64,000 bases of DNA from Palsa-504 sp963753195 (GTDB taxonomy: Bacteria; Actinomycetota; Actinomycetes; Streptosporangiales; Streptosporangiaceae): NCBI GenBank assembly GCA_963753195.1, contig CAVWBH010000003.1, positions 496,001 to 560,000 of the forward strand. The letters are read 5' to 3'. Below the pieces are notes generated by a model. The model was not told the origin of the DNA and made no database searches. It saw nothing but the letters and a program-made list of their open reading frames with translations. This document shows positions 8,545-15,909 of this stretch, one piece after another. The first letter of the stretch is position 1. Each line of letters opens with the position of its first letter. Both the position numbers and the translations under genes were made by a program.

Positions 8545-9255
8545 ATGGACATAGCGGGAAACATCGCCCTGGTCACCGGCGGGGCGTCGGGTCTCGGGCT
8601 GGCCACCACGTCAGCTCTGCACGAGGCCGGCGCGTCGGTGGTCATCCTCGACCTGCCCGGCTCGGACGGCGCGGCGGTCGCCGCGGCCCTGGGCCCGCGG
8701 GTCCTGTTCTCGGCCGGCGACGTGACCAGCCCGGCGGACGTGGACGCCGCGCTGGACGCGGCCGGCGCCCTGGCGGGCGGGGTGCCGCGGATCGTGGTCA
8801 ACTGCGCGGGCATCACCGCCGTGGCCCGGACCACGGAAGCGGCCGGCCCGTTCCCGCTGGAGGAGTTCACCAGGGTCATCCACGTCAACCTGATCGGCAC
8901 CTTCAACGTGATCCGGCTGGCCGCCGACCGGATGAGCAGGGCCGGGGAGGCCGGGGAGGAGGCCGGCGGTGAGCGCGGCGTGATCGTCGCCACCGCGTCG
9001 GCCGCGGCGTTCGACGCTCCGGCCGGCCAGGCCGCCCAGGCGGCGTCCGCCGGCGGTATCGTCGGCCTGACGCTGCCGGTGGCCCGCGACCTGGCCCGGC
9101 TGAACATCCGGGCCATGACGATCGCGCCCGGCCTGTCCGGCGCGCCGCCGCGCGAGTATGCCGCGCTGGTGGCGCACATCGTGGCCAACCCCGCGCTTAG
9201 CGGGGAGACGATCCGGCTTGATGGTGCGGTCCGGGCCGGCCTGCGGCCACAATGA
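8545..9255 (+). CDS. SDR family protein (HSD17B10-like) with apparently lost catalytic Tyr/Lys
   Basis: A 236-residue Rossmann protein closest in pattern to the 3-hydroxyacyl-CoA dehydrogenase type II group. The cofactor motif TGGASGLG (residues ~10-17) and NCAG are present and Ser152 is kept. The usual YxxxK dyad is replaced: the alignment block that normally reads QAAYSASKGGIVG here reads QAAQAASAGGIVG, giving Gln165 (9037-9039) and Ala169 (9049-9051). The substrate loop after APGLSG is also about 20 residues shorter than in relatives. NAD binding may survive; dehydrogenase activity looks unlikely. The ATG has GTGGAGG upstream. A second, intact SDR follows immediately. Confidence 0.85.
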   Translation: MDIAGNIALVTGGASGLGLATTSALHEAGASVVILDLPGSDGAAVAAALGPRVLFSAGDVTSPADVDAALDAAGALAGGVPRIVVNCAGITAVARTTEAAGPFPLEEFTRVIHVNLIGTFNVIRLAADRMSRAGEAGEEAGGERGVIVATASAAAFDAPAGQAAQAASAGGIVGLTLPVARDLARLNIRAMTIAPGLSGAPPREYAALVAHIVANPALSGETIRLDGAVRAGLRPQ

Positions 9256-9290
9256 GCGATCAGGGATACGCGAGAGACGGAGGGCCGGGG

Positions 9291-10034
9291 ATGACGGAAC
9301 GGGCACTATCTGGGCGGGCACTGGCTGGGCGGACGATCATCGTGCTGGGCGCGACCGGCGGCCTGGGCCGCGCGGTCACCGAGCGGCTGCGGGCCGACGG
9401 CGCGTCGGTGCTGGCCGCCGACGCCAAGATCCCGGCCGACGCCGACGCCGACGCCGGCGCCGGCGGCCAGGATCAGCTGAGTTACGTCGAGGTGGACGCG
9501 CTGGACGAGGGCAGCGTCTCGGCGGCGTTCGCGGCGGCGCTGGCGGCTGGCCCGGCCGCGCCGCCGGTCGGCGGGGTGGTCAACCTGATCGGCGGGTACA
9601 CCCCGCCGCAGGGCCTGTCCAGCCTCGACATCGGCGTGCTCCGCCAGCAGCTCGAGCTGAACCTGGTGACCGCGGCGATCATCACCAAGTACGCGATGCC
9701 GATGCTGGCCGCCCGGGGCGGCGGGCCGCTGGTGCACGTCTCGAGCCGGGTCGCAGTGCAGGACGGCGCCAACAATTTCGCCTACAGCGTGAGCAAGCTG
9801 GCCGTAGTCCGCCTGGTCGAGGCCGCTGCCGCGGAGGGCCGCGGCGACGGGGTGCGGGTCAACTGCATCATGCCGAGCATCATCGACACGCCGGCCAACC
9901 GGGCCGCCCTGCCGGACGCGGCGCATGACCGGTGGCCCAAGCCGTCCGAGCTCGCCGCCGTGCTCGCCTTCCTGGTCAGCGACGAGGCCGTCCTCATTTC
10001 CGGGGCGGCCGTCCCGGTCTACGGCCGGGCCTGA
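9291..10034 (+). CDS. SDR family oxidoreductase
   Basis: A 247-residue short-chain dehydrogenase with an intact set of motifs: TGxxxGxG-type cofactor site (LGATGGLGRAV), catalytic Ser in HVSSRVAV, and YSVSK giving Tyr and Lys. It would oxidise or reduce an alcohol/ketone with NAD(P). The frame also opens at 9252 with an ATGA overlap with the previous gene, but the ATG at 9291 has GGAGGG six bases before it and is preferred. It follows the degenerate SDR in one operon, so the pair could form a heteromer in which only this subunit is catalytic. Confidence 0.85.
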   Translation: MTERALSGRALAGRTIIVLGATGGLGRAVTERLRADGASVLAADAKIPADADADAGAGGQDQLSYVEVDALDEGSVSAAFAAALAAGPAAPPVGGVVNLIGGYTPPQGLSSLDIGVLRQQLELNLVTAAIITKYAMPMLAARGGGPLVHVSSRVAVQDGANNFAYSVSKLAVVRLVEAAAAEGRGDGVRVNCIMPSIIDTPANRAALPDAAHDRWPKPSELAAVLAFLVSDEAVLISGAAVPVYGRA

Positions 10035-10035
10035 G

Positions 10036-10902
10036 GTGCAGGCGCGGCCCGCAGGTGTCCTGCGGCTGGGGCACCGGGCGTTCGGGCCGCGGCAGCGACT
10101 GATCATGGCCGTGGTGGAGCTCGCCGACGGGGCCGGGCTGGCCGCCGGGCTGGAGCGGGTGCGGACGGCCGCGGCCCAAGGGGCGGACATCGTGGAGGTG
10201 GCAGCGTCCGATACGGCCGAGGAGGCGGGGCGCGTCGCCGCGTTCGTCGCGGCGATCCGGGACAGCTGCCCGGAACTGGTCATCGGGGTGCGCACTGGGC
10301 GGCGCGAGGTGGCCCGGGGCGCCCGCGCCGCAGGCGCCGACCTGCTGAGCGCAGCAGGCGTCGATCTGCTCATCGCCGCGGACGCCGACCTGTTGAGCGG
10401 GTCGGGCGTCGCGGTCCCCGGGCTAGCCGAGGAGGCGGCCGAGGCCGGGGCGGCGGTCATCTGCCCGCCGGGCCTGGCCGCCCGCGTGATGGAGGCAGGT
10501 GTGGCGCCTGAGCGGATCGTCGTGCACGTGCCGGCCGCCGGGCCAGTGGCGGAGGTGGCGGAGGTAGCGGCAGCCGGGTGGCCGGTGCTGGTTTCGCTCC
10601 CGGGCCTTGACGTGGCCGGGAGCCTGGCCACGGCGGCGGTGGCCGCCTGGGCCGGGGCGCGGGTGTTCCGGGTGCGCCGGGTCCGCGAGACCCGGCGGGC
10701 GCTGAGCATGGTCTCGGCCATCTGCGGCGACATCCCGCCCGCGTACGCGGTGCGCGGGCTGGCCTTAGCGGGCCGGCCCGCGCACCGCCGTGTCAGTAAT
10801 CCGCGGGTTCAAGCGTGCCGCGCAGTTCGGCGGCGCGGCGCCACGCCTTCATCAGGCGGCGCTCGGCCTTGCGCTCCATCCGGTGCGCCCGGCGCAGCAT
10901 GA
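10036..10902 (+). CDS. FolP2-like dihydropteroate-synthase-fold protein, probably not a true DHPS
   Basis: A 288-residue frame starting two bases after the upstream SDR. The middle resembles the actinobacterial FolP2 subgroup: LRLGHRAFGPRQRLIMAVVELADG, then AAAQGADIVEVAASDTAEEAG, and a C-terminal VRETRRALSMVSAICGDIPPAYAVRGLA. The first loop, which in DHPS reads NxTPDSF and binds the pterin, is replaced by VELADG. The normal C-terminus would be near 10765, but the frame runs on through ~45 low-quality residues and overlaps the convergent small gene by 110 bp. The GTG start has no clear ribosome site; ATG at 10105 is an alternative. Confidence 0.6.
   Translation: MQARPAGVLRLGHRAFGPRQRLIMAVVELADGAGLAAGLERVRTAAAQGADIVEVAASDTAEEAGRVAAFVAAIRDSCPELVIGVRTGRREVARGARAAGADLLSAAGVDLLIAADADLLSGSGVAVPGLAEEAAEAGAAVICPPGLAARVMEAGVAPERIVVHVPAAGPVAEVAEVAAAGWPVLVSLPGLDVAGSLATAAVAAWAGARVFRVRRVRETRRALSMVSAICGDIPPAYAVRGLALAGRPAHRRVSNPRVQACRAVRRRGATPSSGGARPCAPSGAPGAA
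10751..10784. terminator. GC-rich hairpin between convergent genes
   Basis: A 9-bp perfect inverted repeat (TGCGCGGGC at 10751-10759 and GCCCGCGCA at 10776-10784) lies where the FolP2-like protein would be expected to end, just before the end of the convergent small gene. There is no T tract. It may act as a bidirectional transcription stop. Confidence 0.35.
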
Positions 10903-11011
10903 GCAGCCGGCGCGAAGGCCGCATCCCCTCCGCTCGCTGCATGGTGCTGCGGCTCTGCTCGGCCGCGAGCTGTTCTACCAGATACATGCTGACCACTCCG
11001 TTGTGCGTCAT
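10793..11011 (-). CDS. small basic hypothetical protein downstream of whiB7
   Basis: A 72-residue protein rich in Arg, Ala and Met (MRPSRRLLMLRRAHRMERKAERRLMKAWRR in the middle) with no recognised domain; it is probably helical. It starts eight bases after the whiB7 stop codon on the same strand, with AGGCGG just before the ATG, so it should be co-transcribed with whiB7. Function unknown. The 3' end overlaps the end of the FolP2-like frame. Confidence 0.6.
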   Translation of the reverse strand: MTHNGVVSMYLVEQLAAEQSRSTMQRAEGMRPSRRLLMLRRAHRMERKAERRLMKAWRRAAELRGTLEPADY

Positions 11012-11019
11012 CGGGCCGC

Positions 11020-11334
11020 CTAGGCGGCCACTTCCGTCTTGCGGGGGCGCCCGCGAGGGCGCTTGCGGGGCACGACCGCCCCGCGCAGGAGCAGCTCTCC
11101 GCCCCAGACGCCCCACGGTTCCCGGCGCTCAAGCGCGCCTGTAAGGCAGGCGATGCGAGCCCGGCACTCCCGGCACATGGCCTTCGCCTGCTCCACATCC
11201 TGCGGAGATTCGGCGAAGAACAGCTCCGGGTCCTCGGTGCACGGAAACTCCAGCCCTGCCGGGAACGCGGTCGCGACAAACGCATCAAACCCCGTCGTGT
11301 CGTTGCCTCCGACGGTGGCAGCGCGCCACTGCAT
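11020..11334 (-). CDS. whiB7: WhiB7 transcriptional regulator
   Basis: A 104-residue Wbl-family Fe-S protein. The four cluster-binding cysteines are Cys32, Cys54, Cys57 and Cys63, followed by the beta-turn GVWGGE (75-80) and a C-terminal AT-hook RGRPRK (94-99). The AT-hook is the mark of WhiB7, which binds the primary sigma factor and turns on intrinsic antibiotic-resistance genes and its own promoter. The ATG at 11334 is chosen because GAGAGGGG lies nine bases upstream; an earlier ATG at 11343 directly abuts that sequence. It is preceded by a ~500-base leader with a uORF and attenuator. The neighbours uvrD2 and mycoredoxin match the mycobacterial order. Confidence 0.93.
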   Translation of the reverse strand: MQWRAATVGGNDTTGFDAFVATAFPAGLEFPCTEDPELFFAESPQDVEQAKAMCRECRARIACLTGALERREPWGVWGGELLLRGAVVPRKRPRGRPRKTEVAA

Positions 11335-11344
11335 CGGTGCCATC

Positions 11345-11462
11345 CCCTCTCGATACCGGTCCTAGTTGTCGCCGATGCGATTTCTCGCTCGTTCGGTGGG
11401 ACCTAGGCCTGGTCATGATTAAGGCCACGGACCCTGTGTGCGGGTCCGCGGCCTCGAGAGGG
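11345..11462 (-). promoter_or_regulatory. long-range pairing that would hide the whiB7 ribosome site
   Basis: Nine bases just 5' of the attenuator hairpin in the RNA (complement of 11454-11462, CCCTCTCGA) are perfectly complementary to TCGAGAGGG (complement of 11345-11353), which contains the whiB7 ribosome-binding sequence. If paired, they close a loop around the attenuator and sequester the ribosome site. Seen in sequence; function inferred. Confidence 0.5.
11422..11454 (-). terminator. attenuator hairpin in the whiB7 leader
   Basis: Thirteen-base arms (11442-11454 with 11422-11434) separated by a seven-base loop, all Watson-Crick except one G-U in the RNA. It is followed on the minus strand by TTAATCAT, a short T/A-rich run. 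It lies between the uORF stop (11481) and the whiB7 start, the position of the transcription attenuator known from whiB7/wblC leaders. Confidence 0.65.
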
Positions 11463-11480
11463 ATTCTTGCCGCCGGCTGG

Positions 11481-11786
11481 TTAGGCCGGTTCCCTATCTG
11501 GAGGCGGACCCGATGCGCCTTCGCCACTGACGAAAACGCTGGTCATCTGGATGTAGTTATTCGTCTGCCGGACCTGCGCCATGGGAGCGGCCAGCGGAGC
11601 CAGGACGGCCTTGACCCGGACATGCGGGACGGGCTGAACCGGGCTGGACGGCCCAGTGCCGAGGGCGGCACCGAGCACAGCGGTCCCCGGGAAGGCCGAA
11701 CGCGGGCTGAAGGCACCCGGACGCGCACGCCACGGGCCTGCGGTCACGGCCAGAGCCGTCGGAACGTCGCAGTTGATGTCAGTCAC
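11481..11786 (-). CDS. upstream ORF (leader peptide) of whiB7
   Basis: A 101-codon frame starting with GTG at 11786 behind a very strong GGAGGGAGGTG. The product (begins MTDINCDVPTALAVTAG, ends GPPPDREPA) has no recognised domain and an unremarkable Ala/Pro/Val-rich composition. It ends 27 bases before the attenuator hairpin. Ribosome stalling or slow translation here is expected to control whether the downstream terminator forms, as established for whiB7/wblC leaders. The strong ribosome site and the leader position are the evidence; the peptide itself may have no function. Confidence 0.6.
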   Translation of the reverse strand: MTDINCDVPTALAVTAGPWRARPGAFSPRSAFPGTAVLGAALGTGPSSPVQPVPHVRVKAVLAPLAAPMAQVRQTNNYIQMTSVFVSGEGASGPPPDREPA

Positions 11787-11838
11787 GTTGGGCACCTCCC
11801 TCCAGGAGCGTCGGTAACTAGCCCACGGACATGAAGGC

Positions 11839-11876
11839 AGCCTACGTAATGGCCCCGGAACGAGGCAACACATTTT
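11839..11876 (-). promoter_or_regulatory. WhiB7-type autoregulated promoter
   Basis: Reading on the minus strand: AAAAT (11876-11872), three bases, TTGCCT (-35, 11868-11863), an 18-base spacer, TAGGCT (-10, 11844-11839). An AT-rich element exactly three bases upstream of the -35 is the signature of WhiB7-activated promoters. Transcription would start near 11832, about 45 bases before the uORF. Confidence 0.6.
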
Positions 11877-11911
11877 CCGGGTGCGGTTTTCAGCTTTTTC
11901 GCAGGCGCCCG

Positions 11912-13627
11912 TCAGCGACCGCGGCCCAGCCGGAGGTCATCCAGGAAACGCGACCGCTGCCGCGGCGTGCCCCTGGTTCCCGGCGCCCGGGCCGGAGACC
12001 AGGACAGGTACAGGTGCTCGCGGGCCCTGGTCACCGCCACGTACAGCAGCCGCCGTTCCTCCTGCACCGCGTCGGCCGTCCGGGCGTGCACGATCGGCAT
12101 CAGCCCCTCGACCAGGCCAGGCAGCAGCACCGCGTCCCACTCCAGGCCCTTGGCCGCGTGCATCGACGCGAGCGTCACGCCCCGCGGCTGCGGGGGGTGA
12201 CCCAGTTCGGCCCGCTGGGTCAACTCGGCCGCGAAGTCGGCCAGGCCGGCCTGCGGGCGGGCCGCGTACATGTCGTCGGCGAGCTGGGCCAAAGCGGCCA
12301 GCGACTCCCAGCGCTCGCGGGCCGCCGCGCCGCCGGCCGGCGGCGCGGCGGTGAAGCCGATGCCGGTCAGCACGTCCCGGACCGCGGCGGGCAGGGCGTC
12401 CGTGCCGATCTCGCCGCGGGCGGCCCCGCGGAACAGGACCAGGGCCTGCCGGACCACCGGGCGCTCGTAGAACCGCTCCGCGCCGCGGACCACGTAGGGC
12501 ACCCCGTGCTCGGTCAGCGCCCGCTCGAACCGTTCGGTCTCGGCGTTGATCCGGACCAGCACGGCAATCTGCGCGGCCGGGACCCCCGCCGCGATCAGGG
12601 CCCGGATCTGGACGGCCAGCCCGTCCGCCTCGGCGGGGTCGTCGGCGTACCGGGTGAGCACCGGCGGCGGCCCGGCCGGGCGCTGGGCCACCAGGGCCGG
12701 GCCGCCCGTCCGGATCAGCTGGTTGGCCACGGCGACGACCTGCGGCGTGGACCGGTAGTCGCGGGCCAGCCGGACCACCGTGGCGTCGGGGAACTCCGCG
12801 GTGAAGCCGGTGAGGTAGGTGGGCGTGGCGCCGGTGAAGGAGTAGATGACCTGGCGCGGGTCCCCCACCACGCACAAGTCGTCGCGGTCGCCGAGCCAGG
12901 CGTCCAGCAGGAGCTTCTGCAGCGGGTTCACGTCCTGGTACTCATCCACCACGAAGTACCGGAAGGCGCTGCGGACCTGGTCCGCCGCACCGCGGTGCTC
13001 CAGCACGATGGCGGCGGTCAGCTCCAGGACCGACTCGAAGTCGATCAGCTGCCGCTCCCGCCGGAGCCGTTCGTATCCGTCGTACACGGCGGCCATGGCG
13101 GCGATCCCGGCCGCGGGCGAGCGGCCCGCCGCGGCGCAGGCGCGGGCGTAGCCCTCCGGGCGGACCTGGACGGTCTTGGCCCACTCGATTTCGCTGGCCG
13201 CGTCGGCCAGGCCCGGGCTGTCCAGGCGGACCCGCTCCTGCGTGGCCGCCTCGCGCACCAGGGCGGCCTTGGAGTCAATCAGGCGCGGCGGGCGGCCGCC
13301 GACCACGCGCGGCCAGAAGTAGTTCAGCTGGCGCAGCGCAGCGGCGTGAAAGGTGGACGCCCGCACCTGCGCGGCGCCGAGCTGGCGGAGCCGGCCACGC
13401 AGCTCGCCGGCCGCCCGCACGGTGAAGGTGAGCGCCAGCACGTGGGCCGGGTCCACCACCCCGATGGCGGCGGCGTACGCGATCCGGTGCGTGATGGCGC
13501 GCGTCTTGCCGGCGCCCGCGCCGGCCAGCACGCACACCGCGCCCCGGGCGGCCAGGGCCACCTCGCGTTGCTCGGGATCCAGTCCGGCCAGCAGCGCGCC
13601 GGCTGTCCCGGCCGCGACCTCGGTCAC
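11912..13627 (-). CDS. uvrD2: UvrD2-type ATP-dependent DNA helicase, short form
   Basis: A 571-residue superfamily 1A helicase, which unwinds DNA 3'-to-5' using ATP in repair. Motifs seen: Walker A GAGAGKT near residue 35, motif Ia LTFTVRAAGELRGR, motif II VVDEYQDVNPLQ near residue 240, motif III VVGDPRQVIYSFTGA, motif IV/V (RDYRSTPQVV; TLASMHAAKGLEWDAVLLPG) and motif VI (YVAVTRAREHLYLSWS). The GTG at 13627 has AAAGGAGG upstream; the frame stays open further but without family sequence. The Mycobacterium UvrD2 has an extra C-terminal HRDC and tetracysteine region; this protein ends soon after motif VI and lacks both. Divergent from mycoredoxin. Confidence 0.93.
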   Translation of the reverse strand: MTEVAAGTAGALLAGLDPEQREVALAARGAVCVLAGAGAGKTRAITHRIAYAAAIGVVDPAHVLALTFTVRAAGELRGRLRQLGAAQVRASTFHAAALRQLNYFWPRVVGGRPPRLIDSKAALVREAATQERVRLDSPGLADAASEIEWAKTVQVRPEGYARACAAAGRSPAAGIAAMAAVYDGYERLRRERQLIDFESVLELTAAIVLEHRGAADQVRSAFRYFVVDEYQDVNPLQKLLLDAWLGDRDDLCVVGDPRQVIYSFTGATPTYLTGFTAEFPDATVVRLARDYRSTPQVVAVANQLIRTGGPALVAQRPAGPPPVLTRYADDPAEADGLAVQIRALIAAGVPAAQIAVLVRINAETERFERALTEHGVPYVVRGAERFYERPVVRQALVLFRGAARGEIGTDALPAAVRDVLTGIGFTAAPPAGGAAARERWESLAALAQLADDMYAARPQAGLADFAAELTQRAELGHPPQPRGVTLASMHAAKGLEWDAVLLPGLVEGLMPIVHARTADAVQEERRLLYVAVTRAREHLYLSWSPARAPGTRGTPRQRSRFLDDLRLGRGR

Positions 13628-13724
13628 TGCGCCTCCTTTGGCCGTCCCCGCATCGGGAAGGCAACCGGCCTCGCCGGTGTTACACGATGCAGTAATTCTC
13701 ACCTACTCCGAGGAGGCGGCGGAG

Positions 13725-13982
13725 TTGTCCGGCCAGTTGACTATGTACACCACCCAATGGTGCGGCTTCTGCCGGAACCTGAAGCGGCAGCTCGCACGGG
13801 ATGGGATCGAGATGACCGAGATCGACATCGAGCAGGACCCGGCCGCGGCCGAGTTCGTCATGTCGGTCAACGGCGGCAACCAGACCGTGCCGACGGTCGT
13901 GTTCCCGGACGGTACCGCGATGACCAACCCGTCGGCCGCCCAGGTCCGCGAGCGGCTGGCCGCGGTCAGCGCCGGGCAGTAA
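13725..13982 (+). CDS. mrx1: mycoredoxin-like glutaredoxin (Mrx1 type)
   Basis: An 85-residue thioredoxin-fold protein with active site CGFC (Cys13 and Cys16), the cis-proline block TVPTVVF, and the conserved VNGGNQTVPT segment of mycoredoxin-1. It would reduce mycothiol mixed disulfides in the cytoplasm. The TTG at 13725 is preferred because GAGGAGG lies eight bases upstream and gives the normal family length; the ATG at 13743 is the alternative. It sits divergently beside uvrD2 and two genes from whiB7, as in mycobacteria. Confidence 0.9.
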   Translation: MSGQLTMYTTQWCGFCRNLKRQLARDGIEMTEIDIEQDPAAAEFVMSVNGGNQTVPTVVFPDGTAMTNPSAAQVRERLAAVSAGQ

Positions 13983-13987
13983 GGCCA

Positions 13988-14638
13988 TTGACCGAACGGG
14001 TCGTGGTGCGAGCTGCGGACCGGCCTGACGTGGCCGGGGCGACGGCGCAGCGCGAGGACGAGGACACGTCCGTGGACGGAATCGTGCTGCGCCGGTCCGG
14101 GCGGGGCTGGCAGGTCGGGCCGGAGCAGATGGCCGACCTGACCAGCGCCATGGTGCTGGCTGACCTGCTGGCCGCCGACCTCGGCCCGCCGGCCCTCGCC
14201 CGGCCGCCCCTCGCCCGCCGACCCCTCGCCCGGCCGCCCCTGGCCCGGCCGCCCCGCGAGCTGAGAGCGACGCTGCCGAGAGCGACACCGACGAGAGCGA
14301 CACCGACGAGAGCGACGACCGACCAGGCGGCGCGGCTGGCGGTGACCGTGGCCCAGCTCGAGCACGCGCTGGCCGCCCGGGTCCGGGTGGAGCAGTCCAT
14401 CGGCGTGCTCGCCGAACGGCACCGGATCGCGCCCCGGCAGGCGTTCGACCTGCTGCGGCAGGCGGCCAGGACCCGCGGCCAGAAGGTCATCGAGATCGCG
14501 GAGGCCGTGGTGAACAGCGCGTCAAACCCGCTGCTCCCGCTGCCCGAGGAGCTGGCCCGCCAGCAGCGTCCGCCGCGCAGGCGCGGGCCTTCGCCCCGGC
14601 ACGTGCGGGCCGGGCAGAATGTCAGCGAGCCGCGCTAG
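13988..14638 (+). CDS. ANTAR-domain protein
   Basis: A 216-residue protein. Residues ~115-170 form an ANTAR RNA-binding domain (QLEHALAARVRVEQSIGVLAERHRIAPRQAFDLLRQAARTRGQ), which in relatives binds paired hairpins in nascent RNA to prevent termination. The N-terminal part has no recognised sensor domain, and the linker between is a low-complexity Ala-Arg-Pro-Thr stretch built from DNA repeats. The TTG start six bases after the mycoredoxin stop is uncertain (weak AAGG); GTG codons at 14003 and 14006 are alternatives. Probably co-transcribed with mycoredoxin. The target RNA is unknown. Confidence 0.75.
   Translation: MTERVVVRAADRPDVAGATAQREDEDTSVDGIVLRRSGRGWQVGPEQMADLTSAMVLADLLAADLGPPALARPPLARRPLARPPLARPPRELRATLPRATPTRATPTRATTDQAARLAVTVAQLEHALAARVRVEQSIGVLAERHRIAPRQAFDLLRQAARTRGQKVIEIAEAVVNSASNPLLPLPEELARQQRPPRRRGPSPRHVRAGQNVSEPR
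14193..14322. repeat. two adjacent coding minisatellites
   Basis: First a run of CCCTCGCCCGGCCG-like units (about 14193-14256), then four 15-bp units starting GAGAGCGAC at 14263, 14278, 14293 and 14308. They encode the (LARPP)n and (RATPT)n linker of the ANTAR protein. Confidence 0.85.
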
Positions 14639-14880
14639 AGTCCTACGTGATGGGGTCACCGGGGGGCCAGCGCCAGGCCCGGGAGACGCCACGAAAACAT
14701 GTACGTAACTACGCTAGAACTAGCGCATCTGAATCTGTAATGTGCAGGTCCATGAGAAGGCCTGCGGGTGAAATTCAGCTGCGCTGGCCACGCAGGATCC
14801 GCTGCGACCCGGTCGTCACCGCCTGACGGCCGGCCTTGTAATGCTGCCCACGACCTAACCTGGTTACATTGGGGGATCGC
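14639..14880. promoter_or_regulatory. AT-richer upstream region of the restriction-modification pair
   Basis: A gap of ~240 bp, less GC-rich than its surroundings. It contains two small palindromes: CGCTAG-AA-CTAGCG (14712-14725) and TAACC-T-GGTTA (14856-14866), the latter ending 14 bases before the methyltransferase start. Either could be an operator for self-repression by the methyltransferase, as is common in type II systems, but no controller gene is visible. Confidence 0.35.
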
Positions 14881-15870
14881 GTGCCTGAGCTGACCTGCCT
14901 GGAAATCTGCGCCGGAGCCGGCGGACAGTCCCTGGGGCTGGAGCAGGCAGGTTTCTCCCATGCCGCGGCCGTCGAGATCGATCCCGACGCCTGCGAGACG
15001 CTGCGCCTGAACCGGCAGCACGCATGGAAGGTCATCGAGATGGACGTCCATCAATTCGACGGCCTCCCCTACCACGGCATTGACCTCCTGGCGGGCGGGG
15101 TACCGTGCCCGCCATTCTCGGTAGCGGGTAAGCAACTCGGGGCTGACGACGAGCGTGACCTGTTTCCGCAGGCATTGCGCCTGGTCCGGGAGTGCGAGCC
15201 GGCTGCGGTGATGCTTGAGAACGTCCGGGGCCTTTCGACCGCGCGGTTCGCTGGCTACCGTGGGCAGGTGCTCGGGGAACTGCACGACCAGGGCTACGTG
15301 GCGAGCTGGCAGGTGCTGAACGCCTGCGAGTTCGGTGTCCCGCAGCTGCGGCCGCGGTTCATCCTGGTCGGGATGAAGCCGGACGCCTATGCGCACTTCG
15401 AGTGGCCGAGCGCGATCGGCACGCCGCCGACGGTCGGTGAGACCTTGCATGATCTCATGGCTGCCGACGGCTGGCCGGGCGCGGGGGCGTGGGCCAGGCA
15501 GGCCAACGGCATCGGCCCGACGCTGGTGGGAGGCTCGCGCAAGCACGGCGGCCCGGATCTCGGTCCCACCCGTGCTCGCGAGGACTGGCGCAAGCTCGGC
15601 GTGGACGGCAAGGGACTGGCGGACGCGCCGCCCGGAGCGGATGCCCCCGCCGGTCACATGCCGCGGTTGACGCTGCCGATGGCGGCCGCCATTCAGGGCT
15701 TCCCGCCCGACTGGCGGTTCTACGGGCGCAAGACGGCGGCGTACAGGCAGATCGGCAACGCCTTCCCGCCGCCGGTCGCGCGGGCGGTGGGCATCAGGAT
15801 CCGCCTGGCCATCCAGGCCGCCCGCGAGAGCGGCGGGGCCGGATGGCAGAGCCTGCTGCGCGCCGTCTGA
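14881..15870 (+). CDS. DNA (cytosine-5)-methyltransferase of a NaeI-like system
   Basis: A 329-residue C5-cytosine DNA methyltransferase. Ordered motifs: I EICAGAGG (8-15), IV PCPPFS with the catalytic Cys76, VI ENVRG (~residue 115), VIII QLRPRF (~156), a variable target-recognition region, and IX/X RQIGNAFPPPVARAVG near the C-terminus. It would protect chromosomal sites from the endonuclease encoded directly downstream, presumably GCCGGC. The GTG at 14881 is chosen for the GGGGGAT just before it; a TTG at 14869 is in frame. GC content is lower than the neighbours, consistent with horizontal gain. Confidence 0.92.
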   Translation: MPELTCLEICAGAGGQSLGLEQAGFSHAAAVEIDPDACETLRLNRQHAWKVIEMDVHQFDGLPYHGIDLLAGGVPCPPFSVAGKQLGADDERDLFPQALRLVRECEPAAVMLENVRGLSTARFAGYRGQVLGELHDQGYVASWQVLNACEFGVPQLRPRFILVGMKPDAYAHFEWPSAIGTPPTVGETLHDLMAADGWPGAGAWARQANGIGPTLVGGSRKHGGPDLGPTRAREDWRKLGVDGKGLADAPPGADAPAGHMPRLTLPMAAAIQGFPPDWRFYGRKTAAYRQIGNAFPPPVARAVGIRIRLAIQAARESGGAGWQSLLRAV

Positions 15871-15909
15871 GTCGGGTCGCGTTCCTTCCCTACGGGTAAG
15901 GCCTCTGGA

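Noticed and set aside
11854..11881. Terminator hairpin (CCCGGAA/TTCCGGG) for uvrD2
   Set aside because: It overlaps the whiB7 promoter elements and has no T tract, so the promoter reading explains the sequence better.
11831..14638. A 935-codon plus-strand open frame
   Set aside because: Most of it is antisense to uvrD2 and has shadow-type composition; only its last ~216 codons (ANTAR protein) are real.
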